Shown: positions 1-10,186, counted from the stretch's first letter. The stretch is 64,000 nucleotides of DNA from Thalassoroseus pseudoceratinae (GCF_011634775.1 NZ_JAALXT010000007.1:62001-126000), one strand, 5' to 3'. Notes: generated by a model not told the origin, from the letters alone. Program-made: numbers and translations.

Positions 1-2898
1 GTGGGATTCGCGGCATTGGCCGGCAAACCGAAACTTGGTGTCATCCACCTGCACGAAACGAAAATCACTGATGTCTCCTACAAGCTGCTGGAAAACCACC
101 CCAAACTGTATTGGCTCCAATGCAGCAGTCCGCACCTGACAGACGCGGCGATCGATTCGGCCATCACGATCCGCAACCTACGTGACCTACATTTGTACGG
201 ATCGAAAGTCACCGACGCGGGTGTCGAGCGGCTGATCGCAGCGGTCCCGAAGCTGCCGAACCTGCGATTGGTTAACTTGAGCAATACGCAGGTTAGCCAG
301 GCGGTGGCCGACAAACTACGTTCCGCCCGGAAAGGACTACGGGTGCTCGGCGGTGTGGACGATGCACCGGCTTCCGAAGACAAAACGAACGAAAAAACTG
401 ATGAAGCCAATGCCGCGGCGGTCGACACCAAACAGAAGACTGTCGCCGACGGATCGTCGCAAGTTCAAGCGGCAGCACCGACCGATGTTCCTTGGCCGGT
501 GGAACGGTTCAAGTCATTCGCGGACTATCCGCCCAGCGGCAGTGGCATCCGCGTGAAGATTAATGACCGTCGCTGGATCGAGCTCAATTCACTCGCCAAC
601 GCGGGTCGAAAAATCGGCGAGCGTGAACTCAAAATGTTCTGGCAGCCGGATGGCACGCTGATCGATCCGCCGGACGATTTCGACCCGCTCGCGTTGGTGC
701 CGCGTCCTGAGGATGGCCGAATGCCAAAAGTCAATCGGGAAGCCGCTTTGCAAATCGTTGCGCCGCAAGGTTCTCGGTTTGCACTCAATAGCGGTGGCGG
801 TAGTGGCAGTTACGGCAACTTCAGTGTGCCAGTGAATGAAGACTTTGTTCAATTTCCGATTCAGTACGTGATTGCGTGGCTCAACGACAATCATACGTAC
901 ATTGAAGCGAAGGTAACCGATGGCACGTGGGAGGACCTTCCGATTGCTGGTGGGAACGGCGTGCAGGTTGTCGTTTTCGAAGAAGCTCGCCGCGTGATCG
1001 TCATCGCCGATCGTCCGCAAGATTTCGCATGGCAAGTGAGAGCGCAGGGCGGGGACGACGATCCGGTGGTTCGCGATCCATTCATCAACGGAGTGGAATG
1101 GGACAGCGGCTTCCTCAACGATTTCCGGGACAAACTGCCCGCGTTCCCGCCCGGACATGAAGCCACGCTATTCGCATTCGACAAAAACAAGCCCATGCCC
1201 AAAATGCTCGCCTTGCAGCGGAGCGAATACGACGTCGTTCGCTTCGACAATCTGGCGGTATTCCCCGGGCCGAAGTCTGCGGTGAAAGTTAGCGTCAACG
1301 GATTGCCGGTGTCTAAGGCGGATCGGCTCACATTCAGCGACCCGGACGATACGCCGCCCATCGTTCCTCCATCAGCGACGCGGAAGAATGACGGCATCAT
1401 CGAGTTGGAGGGAACCGTCGTCGATGCGAATGGGGATCCGGTCAAGGACTGCTGGGTTGGTATGTTTGTCGAGCCGCAGGATTACTACGGAGGCAAGACG
1501 GATGCCCCCGCGTTCGGACCGCGTTCGCGGTTTGTGTTTGAAGCCACGACCGACCCGAATGGTCGCTTTCTCATGGTCGTGAACAAGGATCACTTCGTGT
1601 TCGAAGGGAGTTTTTGGGCCATTCACGAAGACGGTACATCGGGCACGCTGCGGATGAATTGCACGTGGCCCCATTTGCAAAAGAATCTCAACCTCAAATT
1701 GGTCGATGCCATTGGCAAAGTGAAGATCGTCGATCCGGATGGGCAACCGGTCGTCGGAGCCGAAGTGACCCCGGAATCGTTTAGTAAGCCGCGGAGTGTG
1801 CGGAACGTCCTTCCGGCAAGGGTCCGACAAAAGCTCGTCGAGACGACCGACGAAACCGGAACGGTCGAGTTTCTCGGATGGCCGTCAGCGGGAATCCGCG
1901 GTGTCAGTGTCAAAACCGATGCTTACGGCACACAGTATCTCAGTGGCGGATTGGCATCGCAGTGGGTGAAGGATGACGAAACGCTGAAGCTGACGTTGCA
2001 ACCGACGGCTTCGTTGACCGGGCGTGTGAATGGGTTCGATGCCCAACGCGACGCCGGTTTGCAACTGCAAATTCTCACTGAAGCGTGGGGCGGTCCGAAA
2101 CCGCCGATGTATGGACGTGCGATTGTCGAAATTGCCGAGGATGGTTCTTTCACCGTCCCGCAGATCGCAGCGGGTCGGGTGAAGTTGGCCTCATCGCTGA
2201 GTCCGGAGTCCAAACGGAAAATCCGCTTCGACTACGTGCCGGAACTGAAGGCGGGTGAAGAACGTGTTATTACCCACAACCCAGAGATCGTCCGTGGAGT
2301 TCGAGTTCGTCAGCGGTTGGTCAAGTCGGACACGGGCGAGGGGTGCTCTGGAATTAGACTGCGAATTCTATGGGGTGATGCGGCCAAGGGGGGTGGGTCT
2401 TGGAACTCCAGCAAGCCAACGATGACTGATGAGGAAGGCTGGTGGGAGGCCACCGTCTTGCCGGGCACAATCAACGCTCGCATCAGCGGGCTTCCGGATG
2501 GCTACCGAGGGACCGCATGGTTTGATGGTCGCAACGGGTACCTGGGCGTCAAACATGTCATCCCCGCGACGGACAAAGTCGTGACGCTGCCTCCGGAACG
2601 CTACGTTCCCGCAAAAGAAATGAATGGTCGTCTATTGTTGCCGGACGGGAGTCCGGCGGTTGATTGGAGCGCTTACGGCCACTCAATTTCGTGGGACGAC
2701 GTCGGCGTGGGCGGAGTCCACACCGACAGGAACGGCGAATTCACCTGGACATATCCCGTCGGTTATCCACCGCGACTCTTCGAGGTCAGCAATCGAAAGT
2801 GGCTGACTGAACATAACTTCGAAGACAACAAGGCGTATCCGAAAATCGTGTCAAAAAATCCGCTCGTGCTACAGGTACCAAAACAAGAACTAGAGTAA
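1..2898 (+). CDS. Large LRR / carboxypeptidase-regulatory-like protein, 5' truncated by the window
   Basis: The reading frame is open from base 1 to a TAA at 2896-2898. The first codon is GTG, but the protein very probably starts upstream because the visible part opens inside leucine-rich repeats (about residues 1-115, with LHLYGSKVTDAGVERL-like units). A charged low-complexity linker follows (about 115-160). The rest is a long beta-rich region containing several carboxypeptidase-regulatory / Cna-B-like modules, for example IELEGTVVDANGDPVKD near 465 and VKIVDPDGQPVVGAEV near 570. Such architectures in planctomycetes are usually surface-exposed or membrane-anchored and probably structural or binding. 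No catalytic motif is visible in this part. The missing N-terminus could hold a membrane or peptidase domain, so function is left open. Confidence 0.8.
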   Translation: MGFAALAGKPKLGVIHLHETKITDVSYKLLENHPKLYWLQCSSPHLTDAAIDSAITIRNLRDLHLYGSKVTDAGVERLIAAVPKLPNLRLVNLSNTQVSQAVADKLRSARKGLRVLGGVDDAPASEDKTNEKTDEANAAAVDTKQKTVADGSSQVQAAAPTDVPWPVERFKSFADYPPSGSGIRVKINDRRWIELNSLANAGRKIGERELKMFWQPDGTLIDPPDDFDPLALVPRPEDGRMPKVNREAALQIVAPQGSRFALNSGGGSGSYGNFSVPVNEDFVQFPIQYVIAWLNDNHTYIEAKVTDGTWEDLPIAGGNGVQVVVFEEARRVIVIADRPQDFAWQVRAQGGDDDPVVRDPFINGVEWDSGFLNDFRDKLPAFPPGHEATLFAFDKNKPMPKMLALQRSEYDVVRFDNLAVFPGPKSAVKVSVNGLPVSKADRLTFSDPDDTPPIVPPSATRKNDGIIELEGTVVDANGDPVKDCWVGMFVEPQDYYGGKTDAPAFGPRSRFVFEATTDPNGRFLMVVNKDHFVFEGSFWAIHEDGTSGTLRMNCTWPHLQKNLNLKLVDAIGKVKIVDPDGQPVVGAEVTPESFSKPRSVRNVLPARVRQKLVETTDETGTVEFLGWPSAGIRGVSVKTDAYGTQYLSGGLASQWVKDDETLKLTLQPTASLTGRVNGFDAQRDAGLQLQILTEAWGGPKPPMYGRAIVEIAEDGSFTVPQIAAGRVKLASSLSPESKRKIRFDYVPELKAGEERVITHNPEIVRGVRVRQRLVKSDTGEGCSGIRLRILWGDAAKGGGSWNSSKPTMTDEEGWWEATVLPGTINARISGLPDGYRGTAWFDGRNGYLGVKHVIPATDKVVTLPPERYVPAKEMNGRLLLPDGSPAVDWSAYGHSISWDDVGVGGVHTDRNGEFTWTYPVGYPPRLFEVSNRKWLTEHNFEDNKAYPKIVSKNPLVLQVPKQELE

Positions 2899-3470
2899 CT
2901 CCCACACCTCGTCTTCACGAACATGAAAGCCGGTCAACGGAACAAAACAATATACGGTATCGTCGGCATCCAAGATCGTGTCCCTCGCGGACGCGCGGAT
3001 TGAAACCACCAAACCACCATGGCCGTCAAGACCGACGCATGGTCTGACGACGGCGGATTTTGTCGTCGTGCCGACTCGATCGACACATATTTCGCTGAAC
3101 GGTCTCCCTCGGACTTTTTCGCTGATCGACCAGGTTCGGGACGTCAGCGGAACCGGACGACCGGCGGTTCTCGGTCTCTTGCTCAATGCCACCAATAAGA
3201 CCCACCAACAATATCGATCGATCGTCAAACCGGTCGTCGAAGCTTCAACCGATGGATCACTTCCACCGTTCTTCGGGAACCGTGAGGGGACGATTCGGCT
3301 TCATGCTGCGACCGCTCGGGCGAACCAAGATCGCCATGGTTACATCCGTTGTGGGGGAGTCGTCACAGTCCAAATCCCAGATCACCACACACGCCATCGC
3401 CGCGACTAGCAAACGTCTCACCGCTGTGCTGTTGTCAATGCTTGAGTTCTTGGTCGTGACTTTTGATTAG
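2899..3470. other. Poorly coding gap with no confident gene
   Basis: This 570-base stretch follows the LRR gene. The longest minus-strand frame (2890-3228, 112 codons) ends in VPLTGFHVREDEVWELL and would overlap the upstream gene's stop by 9 bases. It reads partly protein-like, but I recognise no family and see no ribosome binding site. Two overlapping plus-strand frames (2978-3409 and 3186-3470) are arginine/threonine rich and look like chance. It may be decayed DNA, given the broken gene just downstream. Confidence 0.4.
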
Positions 3471-3728
3471 TTTGAAGAAAGACTCGCGACTCCCGGCGCT
3501 CTCGAAGCCATCCAGGAAGCGAATCAATCGCCGAAGGAGTTTCTACAGCGACACGTCACAGGCGACTGGGGTGAGGTCGATGATGAGGATGCCCGGGAAA
3601 ATGAACACGCCCTGCAACACGGCGAACGCATCGTTTCGGCATACCGAACGGCCCGCGAGGTGAAACTGTGGGTCATCACGGAAGCCGATCGGTTCGCGAC
3701 GACGATCTTGCTGCCTGACGAATACTGA
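3471..3728 (+). pseudogene. 5'-truncated remnant of a small conserved acidic protein
   Basis: The frame from 3471 to the TGA at 3726-3728 encodes about 85 residues. It includes LATPGALEAIQEANQSP, GDWGEVDDEDARENEHAL and VITEADRFATTILLPDEY. This matches a widespread small protein family of about 90-110 residues, often found on plasmids and sometimes mislabelled as a restriction-system subunit; its function is unknown to me. An in-frame TAG lies immediately before the conserved block (3468-3470). There is no in-frame ATG or GTG in a plausible place, so the first few residues and the start codon appear lost. The rest of the frame is intact, which suggests recent inactivation. A sequencing error or an unusual start is the alternative. 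Confidence 0.6.
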
Positions 3729-3777
3729 CTCAATCGGATCGCGCAATTCGACCACTAGGTAGCTACTTCTGTTGGAC

Positions 3778-5466
3778 TTAATCGACGGATTGCGGCAGCC
3801 AATCGGGCACGCTTCGACGTAGAGTTGTACGCCAGTCAGATAGTGTTGCCCGGAATTGCTCGGTCTCTTTCGGATATTTTTCTTCGACCTCTTGCATATC
3901 CCGATAGTACGAACTCGCACCCAATGGGGGGGACAATTCATACAAATGTTGTATGGAAATCAGCGGTTTGTCATGCCACAGATTTACGGTGACAAACAAT
4001 TCGCGAACCGAAAAATGGTCGAGTTCCTTGAACCGCGGATCACGAATAATCGTGGCCACGAGTTGTTTCACATCCTCTCCAGCCGCACCTTGGAGTGGTA
4101 GGTGTTGAATTCGACGCGGTTCGCCATGTTCATCAAGTAGCCATTTTTCTTCTCGTGTTACTGCCCGCAGAAACTTCGAACGAGAGTTCGGGTAGGAGCT
4201 GGCCTCAACTGGTAGGGAATAAAACCAATTGACCAGAAAGGGAGTCTGCGCGCGACCGGCGATGTCCCACATGGCAATTGACAATTCGGCTTGGCGATCG
4301 TAATAGAATCGGCGATCGAACAATTTGTAGCTGGATTTGAGCCACTCAACGCCCTTTTCTGGTTGCAGTCGAGCCGCTGCGGTGATCCACCGCTGGTCCA
4401 TGCTTCCAGGTGCGGCTCCGGCGCGGGCAGCCTGTTTCCAATCCTCATTGATTCTAAACAGTTCTTCCGCATGCTTGGAATCAAGCAAATCCGTGGCATG
4501 CGTGAGAAGGAAGACCGCGATCGGTGTCAAGAACCGTGTTTGGCGTGACGATTGAAGGTCCGGGTCGCTCGATGGGGGGCTCCGACGCAACACATCCATC
4601 CAAACAGCCGAGCCGATTTGCTTCGCCTGGTCGACAAGAGCCGCCTCTGTGATGAAGGCATCGGGAACGTCACCAATGGGCCAATCTTCGGCCAATGCCA
4701 TCAAAACAATAGTTCGCTCGGGTTCAGGAACTTCATCGATTTGTCGACGAACGGCCCGGATGCGATCCATCCGGTGACTTGGAATTGGTGACGTTGATTG
4801 CGTCGCGCGGGCCAGACGGACGGCGAACCAACTTGTGCACCAGGTTCGATCCTTACGGCGTTGCCAATAGTGATCGAAGCCGGGGTTGTTTCTCGAACCG
4901 GTAATCCCGTAGCCATATCCTGCCTTTCTGAGATAGAAATCCACAGCCTGCTTAGCCACGTCGCCGACGGTTTGTGGTTTTGTCGGCATCGGTTCCGGTT
5001 TCGGTGGCAAAAAGGTGGCGGGCATCGCAACAGGCAATGGACAGGGAAACGTCAACTCCTTGTCATCGGCCAAAGGTACCAAGTGAGGCAAGACACTTGG
5101 ATTCTCGGTGGCGAACAGTGCGACGACCGCCAGCGACCGCACTTTTGGGTCTTCATGTTCCAACAACGGAATTAACTCCGCAATCAGATACTTCTCGTTG
5201 AGCAATTTCTTGAGAGGCTGAATCCGTTCGGCAATGGCTGGTTGCGGAAACATGACCACCGGGCGCAGCCTTCGCACATTGGATGGAAATCGATCGTACA
5301 ACCATTGGGACGGATCGAGCGTCTGAATTTCCGCCGCTGTCGCCTCGAAGGCATTGAGCATCTGCTGGCGGGAGGAGGGTTTATCTTCCGCGGCATGGGT
5401 ATAAAGCGGACCCGACACAGCCCACGCCACCAGACTAGCCACGAAGACATGGTTGAAACGAACCAA
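3778..5466 (-). CDS. Secreted HEAT-repeat-like hypothetical protein
   Basis: A 562-residue protein. The N-terminus (basic MVRFNH, then a hydrophobic stretch ending in THAAED) is a good Sec signal peptide, so it is probably exported. Residues about 85-130 contain helical repeat sequence with LIPLLEHEDPKVRSLAVVALF, which fits a HEAT/armadillo repeat and suggests protein-protein contacts. A proline-rich segment follows (LPPKPEPMPTKPQ), then a long helical region rich in Trp and Arg. No enzyme motif was found. It is divergent from the beta-propeller gene at 5717, with about 250 bases between that must hold both promoters. Its role is unknown. Confidence 0.75.
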   Translation of the reverse strand: MVRFNHVFVASLVAWAVSGPLYTHAAEDKPSSRQQMLNAFEATAAEIQTLDPSQWLYDRFPSNVRRLRPVVMFPQPAIAERIQPLKKLLNEKYLIAELIPLLEHEDPKVRSLAVVALFATENPSVLPHLVPLADDKELTFPCPLPVAMPATFLPPKPEPMPTKPQTVGDVAKQAVDFYLRKAGYGYGITGSRNNPGFDHYWQRRKDRTWCTSWFAVRLARATQSTSPIPSHRMDRIRAVRRQIDEVPEPERTIVLMALAEDWPIGDVPDAFITEAALVDQAKQIGSAVWMDVLRRSPPSSDPDLQSSRQTRFLTPIAVFLLTHATDLLDSKHAEELFRINEDWKQAARAGAAPGSMDQRWITAAARLQPEKGVEWLKSSYKLFDRRFYYDRQAELSIAMWDIAGRAQTPFLVNWFYSLPVEASSYPNSRSKFLRAVTREEKWLLDEHGEPRRIQHLPLQGAAGEDVKQLVATIIRDPRFKELDHFSVRELFVTVNLWHDKPLISIQHLYELSPPLGASSYYRDMQEVEEKYPKETEQFRATLSDWRTTLRRSVPDWLPQSVD

Positions 5467-5716
5467 CAGGTCCCCTCCTTGGTGAAGAAGTAACCGTTCG
5501 ATCCCAGCTGATTGTACGCTCTACCGCCGGGAAAATCTGCTACGCTACCGTAACACGCTCGTGGTGACCGTGTCGATGGTTTTCTAAGGACGGCATCCCG
5601 CAACTCGTCCTAACCACCCAGGCACAACGTTAGCTCAAAGCAAGGGGATCGTCGGTCTGAATCTTCACTTCGACAAATCCCCTACTCGATCAATTGTTCG
5701 TTTCGGTAGACCTTTT

Positions 5717-7729
5717 ATGCGTCTCATGTTCGCTTTACTTCTCGCAATCGGCACAACAGTTTTCGCGGAGGAAGCCCTACCGGATGACAATTCGCCCGCG
5801 TGGAATTTCCATCGTGGCCCCGGTTTTGATGGACACGTTACAGACACGGAGATCGTCGAAACGGTCCCGCCGGAAGGTCCGCCCGTGCTGTGGACACGGA
5901 CATTGGGAAAAGGGTTCTCAGGATTTTCTGGGGATGGCAATCGTGTTTACACGCAGTATCAAACGTTGGGCGGTCAATACGTTGTCTGTCTGGATGCCCA
6001 CACGGGGGAAACGGTTTGGGAGTACCGCTACGCTTTCCCTTACCAACACGTCGGTTTGTATCCGGGACCGCGATCTACGCCGACGTTGTACCAAGACAAG
6101 GTGTACTTCACCGGACCGAGTGGCGAACTCGGTTGCCTGACCGCTGCCCGCGGCAAGAAAGTTTGGGTTCGGAATGTCTTTGAGGATTTCGAAGTCGAGC
6201 CGGTGGAGTTTGGGTTCTCCTGCTCACCGGTGATCGTGGATGACACGCTCTATCTGCCGGTGGGAGCACCTGGTGCATCCATGGTGGCCCTGAACCCGCA
6301 AACCGGGGAGACGTTGTGGAAGGCCGGTGACGAGCCTATCAGCCATGTGTCCGTCTATCCCATTCGGCTTCGCGGACAACGAGTTCTGCTGACTTATTTG
6401 CGAAATTCCCTGTTGGCGTTTGATGATCGAGGACACATCCTGTGGCGGAAATTTCTTTCGGCCGGCTACGACGAACACGCCGCCTGGCCGATCTACTCGG
6501 AACCCTACTTGTGGATTTCCGGACCGTTTCAAGCCGGTTCGGAACTCTTGGAACTGACGCTTGATCCACCGGCAGCGAAAACCGTCTGGAAAAAAAAGGT
6601 GCTCTCGAATGATGTCTGTTCCAGCGTGCTGGTCGAAGGGCACGTTTACGGTTTCGATGTCAGGGACGCCCAATCCAAACTGCATCGACCGTCCCGGGGT
6701 GAGTTTCAATGCGTGGAACTCCTCACAGGCGAGGTCCAGTGGACCAACGGCTCACCCAATATGCGACGCAGCCTGAGCGATGAGACGGACGGCTCGGAAG
6801 TCATCGGCCAAGCCACCGTGTTAGTCGCGGACGACAAACTCATTCTGCTCAACGATCTCGGCGAATTGATCGTCGCCAAGGTGAACCCGCTGAAGTATGA
6901 AGAACTCTGGCGTGTGCATTTGCTGAAGGGCGACATCTGTTGGACGCAACCGATGTTACTCAATGGTTGTCTGTATGCGCGAAATCAAACTCGGCTGGTC
7001 AGTGTGCTGCTCCAATCACCGGAAGCCTCACATATTCCGACAGATCGTCCCTTGATGACCATCGACGACTTGCCGCAATCGGAGTACCGCGATTGGACTC
7101 AGATTTTGCTGCCCATTGAACCCTATTATTCGATGGATGCCCCGACCGTTTCTGAGTCTTGGGACTGGTTTGGGATCAGTCACCTACTGCTCGTCGCCGG
7201 AATCGTTTTGGCCGCCATCGTCACAGGCGTCGTCCGGTTAATTGATCTTCGGTCTCCAACCCAATCCCAGAACGTCTCTGGCAACTCGCGACAGCACATC
7301 TTCCGCAATACCTGTTGGCTGAGTTGGTTTTTCGCGGGGCTGCTCGGCACGACGCTCATCAGTCAGCAACTCGACCGGTTTATCTTCACGTGGCCGCTCA
7401 GTCTGTTTGTCGTGTTTCAGATGACGCTGTATCGCACCGGTGGGCGAACGGAATTGACGATGCCGTCGCGTCTTCTCAACTTGGTCTGCATCGTGTTGTT
7501 TCTTGGTTTGTCAGTCGTTTACTTTCTTCTCTGCCGTCGCTTGAGTTTGGCATTCGAATGGAGCTTTCTCGCAGCCTACCCGGCGGCGGTCCCGTTCTCG
7601 TTACTGGCTCGTTGGTTCTCAAAATCGCCCCGTTTTCCGCGAATTTTGGAGTGTGTGGTAACGGTGGTCTCCTGGTGCGTGTACTTCTGGACGGCGGTTG
7701 GAATCATCGTCTGGAAATATCACCAGTGA
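5717..7729 (+). CDS. PQQ-like beta-propeller protein with C-terminal membrane segments
   Basis: A 670-residue protein. It has a Sec signal (MRLMFALLLAIGTTVFAEE), then a PQQ-type (pyrrolo-quinoline-quinone-like) beta-propeller over about residues 30-440. The repeats carry the usual pattern, such as YVVCLDAHTGETVWEY and MVALNPQTGETLWKAG. The family forms eight-bladed propellers, and many planctomycete members are non-enzymatic binding proteins rather than quinoprotein dehydrogenases; no cytochrome motif is present. From about residue 490 there are roughly five or six hydrophobic helices, so the propeller is anchored in the inner membrane with the blades outside the cytoplasm. The start is the ATG opening the signal peptide. 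Confidence 0.8.
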   Translation: MRLMFALLLAIGTTVFAEEALPDDNSPAWNFHRGPGFDGHVTDTEIVETVPPEGPPVLWTRTLGKGFSGFSGDGNRVYTQYQTLGGQYVVCLDAHTGETVWEYRYAFPYQHVGLYPGPRSTPTLYQDKVYFTGPSGELGCLTAARGKKVWVRNVFEDFEVEPVEFGFSCSPVIVDDTLYLPVGAPGASMVALNPQTGETLWKAGDEPISHVSVYPIRLRGQRVLLTYLRNSLLAFDDRGHILWRKFLSAGYDEHAAWPIYSEPYLWISGPFQAGSELLELTLDPPAAKTVWKKKVLSNDVCSSVLVEGHVYGFDVRDAQSKLHRPSRGEFQCVELLTGEVQWTNGSPNMRRSLSDETDGSEVIGQATVLVADDKLILLNDLGELIVAKVNPLKYEELWRVHLLKGDICWTQPMLLNGCLYARNQTRLVSVLLQSPEASHIPTDRPLMTIDDLPQSEYRDWTQILLPIEPYYSMDAPTVSESWDWFGISHLLLVAGIVLAAIVTGVVRLIDLRSPTQSQNVSGNSRQHIFRNTCWLSWFFAGLLGTTLISQQLDRFIFTWPLSLFVVFQMTLYRTGGRTELTMPSRLLNLVCIVLFLGLSVVYFLLCRRLSLAFEWSFLAAYPAAVPFSLLARWFSKSPRFPRILECVVTVVSWCVYFWTAVGIIVWKYHQ

Positions 7730-8099
7730 CGACGGACCATAGTTGCTCACCAAATCGGACCCGCACATCTCGGCTTGTGGAACACTCGATCATCCGTCGA
7801 GAAACGAAACGGATCGAGCGGATCGGTTCGGGCATCAGTGTGGTCGATGAAACCATGCTGCATTTGCGGACGGGAAAGACCACTTTGGTATCACCCCATC
7901 CCGCTAGCAATGCAATAGCCTTTTCGTGCGGTCACGCGTGTTCTTTCGGGCAGAGACGTGACATTGCGGACAGTGACGTTGAGCGTGATGAAAGCTGCTC
8001 GGCGATCGCACCTATTCTGAACATGTTCAAGGTTTAGGAAACGGTGTAGACTTTGAATGAGAAATGCGCCCTGGTAACTGCTCAACCGGATTCGAATTC
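7730..8099. other. Gap with no recognised feature
   Basis: These 370 bases lie between two plus-strand genes. One plus-strand frame runs in from inside the propeller gene to 8037, but it is out of frame with that gene and has no family resemblance. I see no RNA gene or strong hairpin. The promoter of the downstream gene is presumably here. Confidence 0.4.
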
Positions 8100-9884
8100 A
8101 TGAAGACGACGAGATTCCTCGCCCAACGACTCTTTAACTCATTTCTGACTTTGTTTCTGTTCGCTTCGATTTGTGACGCGGCCGAGATCTCAATTCAGGA
8201 ATTACAGAGAGTGCACATCCCGGAAGCTCATCAGGCGGTCGCGGTAGATTCGTCTTCGTTCTATGCCATTGCTAGTCGCTCGATTGCCAAATATGACAAA
8301 GAAACCTCAAAGAAAATCGAAGAGTGGTCAGCACCGGATGGTTCCCACATTTTGCACTTGAATAGTGGAGTCGTGCTTGAGGGAAAATTGCACTGTGCGA
8401 ACTCGAATTGGCCGAGTTCACCTTTGGAAAACACCATTGAAGTTTTTTCGACGGACACACTGACACATGTCGCAACTCGGAAATTCGACGTCACTGAAGG
8501 AGCCATCAATTGGATTGAACGGTATCAAGACGCATGGTGGGTTGCGTTTGCTTTCTATGGTGATGAGGTCAATCAAACATTTCTGGCACGATACAATAAC
8601 GACTGGAAAGAGACAGGACGTTGGCACTTTCCGAAGTCTGTTCTGCAACGCTTTCGGCCGAACAGCAATTCCGGCGGGGCATTTGGCCCCAATGGCAGAC
8701 TGTTCGTTACTGGCCACGACCATGCTGAACTCTATGTTATGAAAGTCCCCGAGCAGTCCGGAGAGCTGAAACATCTCTCGACGGTTTCTGCTCCGATTGC
8801 TGGACAAGGAATCGCTTGGGATCGCAGTGATATTGGTACACTCTATGGAATCGTCCGTAAGACGAAAGAAGTGGTCAAAATGCGGCTATCGAATTCCGAA
8901 GCGTATGCCAAGCTGAAGCAGCCTGTCGAATGGATTCGAGACGAGAATAACCCAATCCTTCCGCCTCGTCAGGGAATGGGTGTCTTTGATTCGACTCGCT
9001 GTATGAATCCGTGGGTTCTTCGATCGGGCGATTCGTACAATGTGTACTATGGCGGCGGAAGCGATCGGGGCAAGCATACCATTGGAGTCGCAACCGCTCC
9101 AGTTGATGATCTCACTCATTGGGAACGGCAAGGCCCATTGTTCAAGAACGGTCCTGCGGGTTCATTCGATGCGGCTTGGTGCGTGTTGCCACATGTGGTG
9201 AAGATGGATGACAGTCAGTGGCATCTGTACTACACAGGGAACGCCGGGCGTGGCTCGGGGTTGAGTGCTTTTCCGGGAATCGGCCTTGCGACGAGTCAGG
9301 ATGGCCTCAACTGGACGCGGCATGGAGACACACCGGTCCTCGCACCGAGCGGACAGCTTGGTGATCCGGATGCCATCGGCGTTGCAGGGGGATCGGTCTT
9401 GAGAGTCACTCAGTCGGACGGGACTCAACAATGGCGTTTCTACTACACCGGCTGTCCGACCACGGGTGAACGACATGATCTGAATCAGCAGAAAGTGATC
9501 TGCCTTGCTGTCTCGGAAGATGGTGTTACCTGGCATAAACAGGGAGCCGTGATGTTGCGAGATCCAAATCGCAGCTACGAAGACATTGCCGTGGCCGGTC
9601 CGGTCGTGCATCAGCAGGAGGACGGCACATTTCGAATGTGGTACTCCGCCATTGGTTCACGCTGGGGGTACTACTCAATTTGTTATGCCGAATCTACAGA
9701 CGGAATTCATTGGCGACGTGGTCGGAACGACGGGGACAACTTGCAACTCACACCAACGGGAACTGGTTGGGAAAAACAGATGGTCGAGTATCCCACTGTC
9801 ATTCGCGAGGGCAATCATCTTCGCCTGTTCTACTGCGGCAACAGTTATGGTCGAACTGGAATCGGCACCGCCGTGTCAAAGTGA
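8100..9884 (+). CDS. Secreted glycosidase-like protein with five-bladed propeller domain
   Basis: A 594-residue protein from the ATG at 8100, chosen because it begins a clean signal peptide (MKTTRFLAQRLFN to FASICDAAE); a frame-internal ATG at 8064 would add 12 residues that spoil it. Residues about 25-270 resemble an ordinary beta-propeller. Residues about 280-594 carry the repeated YYGGG / WHLYYTGNAG / GIGLATSQDGLNW / MWYSAIGSRWGYYSICYAESTDG pattern of the GH43/GH32/GH130 superfamily. In that superfamily acidic residues in the blades do the catalysis; I could not assign the catalytic residues, so hydrolase, phosphorylase or pure binding activity all remain possible. It sits upstream of a sulfatase group, which fits polysaccharide degradation. 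Confidence 0.75.
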   Translation: MKTTRFLAQRLFNSFLTLFLFASICDAAEISIQELQRVHIPEAHQAVAVDSSSFYAIASRSIAKYDKETSKKIEEWSAPDGSHILHLNSGVVLEGKLHCANSNWPSSPLENTIEVFSTDTLTHVATRKFDVTEGAINWIERYQDAWWVAFAFYGDEVNQTFLARYNNDWKETGRWHFPKSVLQRFRPNSNSGGAFGPNGRLFVTGHDHAELYVMKVPEQSGELKHLSTVSAPIAGQGIAWDRSDIGTLYGIVRKTKEVVKMRLSNSEAYAKLKQPVEWIRDENNPILPPRQGMGVFDSTRCMNPWVLRSGDSYNVYYGGGSDRGKHTIGVATAPVDDLTHWERQGPLFKNGPAGSFDAAWCVLPHVVKMDDSQWHLYYTGNAGRGSGLSAFPGIGLATSQDGLNWTRHGDTPVLAPSGQLGDPDAIGVAGGSVLRVTQSDGTQQWRFYYTGCPTTGERHDLNQQKVICLAVSEDGVTWHKQGAVMLRDPNRSYEDIAVAGPVVHQQEDGTFRMWYSAIGSRWGYYSICYAESTDGIHWRRGRNDGDNLQLTPTGTGWEKQMVEYPTVIREGNHLRLFYCGNSYGRTGIGTAVSK

Positions 9885-9899
9885 GGACGCCGTCTACCC

Positions 9900-10186
9900 G
9901 CTAGCCCAACCGTTCTTGTCTTAAGGAATATCGACCCCCAGATGAGCCAGTCCGATCGCCGTGACGTCGACAACGTTAGTGGTCCTTTGATAGTCCCTAT
10001 TGCACTCCCTAGCATGGCTTTTTTTTCACGAAACACAGACGGCATTGTCGTGTCGCCTAAGACAGATTCGGTATCCACAGTTTGGGCTTGGATAGCTCCC
10101 GTGAAGCCAAGCAGCGAGCCGAAGATCAATACGTACATCATGAAAATTAGCGTCGCCTGGCGAACAAGCTGGACTTGGTTTGGCAT
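9900..10186 (-). pseudogene. Possible small secreted protein gene with a frameshift at an A8 tract
   Basis: Reading the minus strand from the ATG at 10186, the first 35 residues form a convincing signal peptide (MPNQVQLVRQATLIFMMYV, ending GAIQAQ). After about 55 residues the frame meets eight consecutive A (plus-strand T at 10019-10026). Staying in frame gives basic, low-quality sequence running to 9845. Moving one frame gives TNVVDVTAIGLAHLGVDIP and a TAA near 9920, which reads far more like real protein. This suggests either a frameshift mutation or slippage at the homopolymer. No ribosome binding site is obvious and no family is recognised. The rest of the gap up to 10606 shows nothing else. 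Confidence 0.3.

Noticed and set aside
7315-8037. A 240-codon plus-strand frame overlapping the propeller gene
   Set aside because: It is out of frame with the clear membrane segments of the propeller protein and has no homology pattern.
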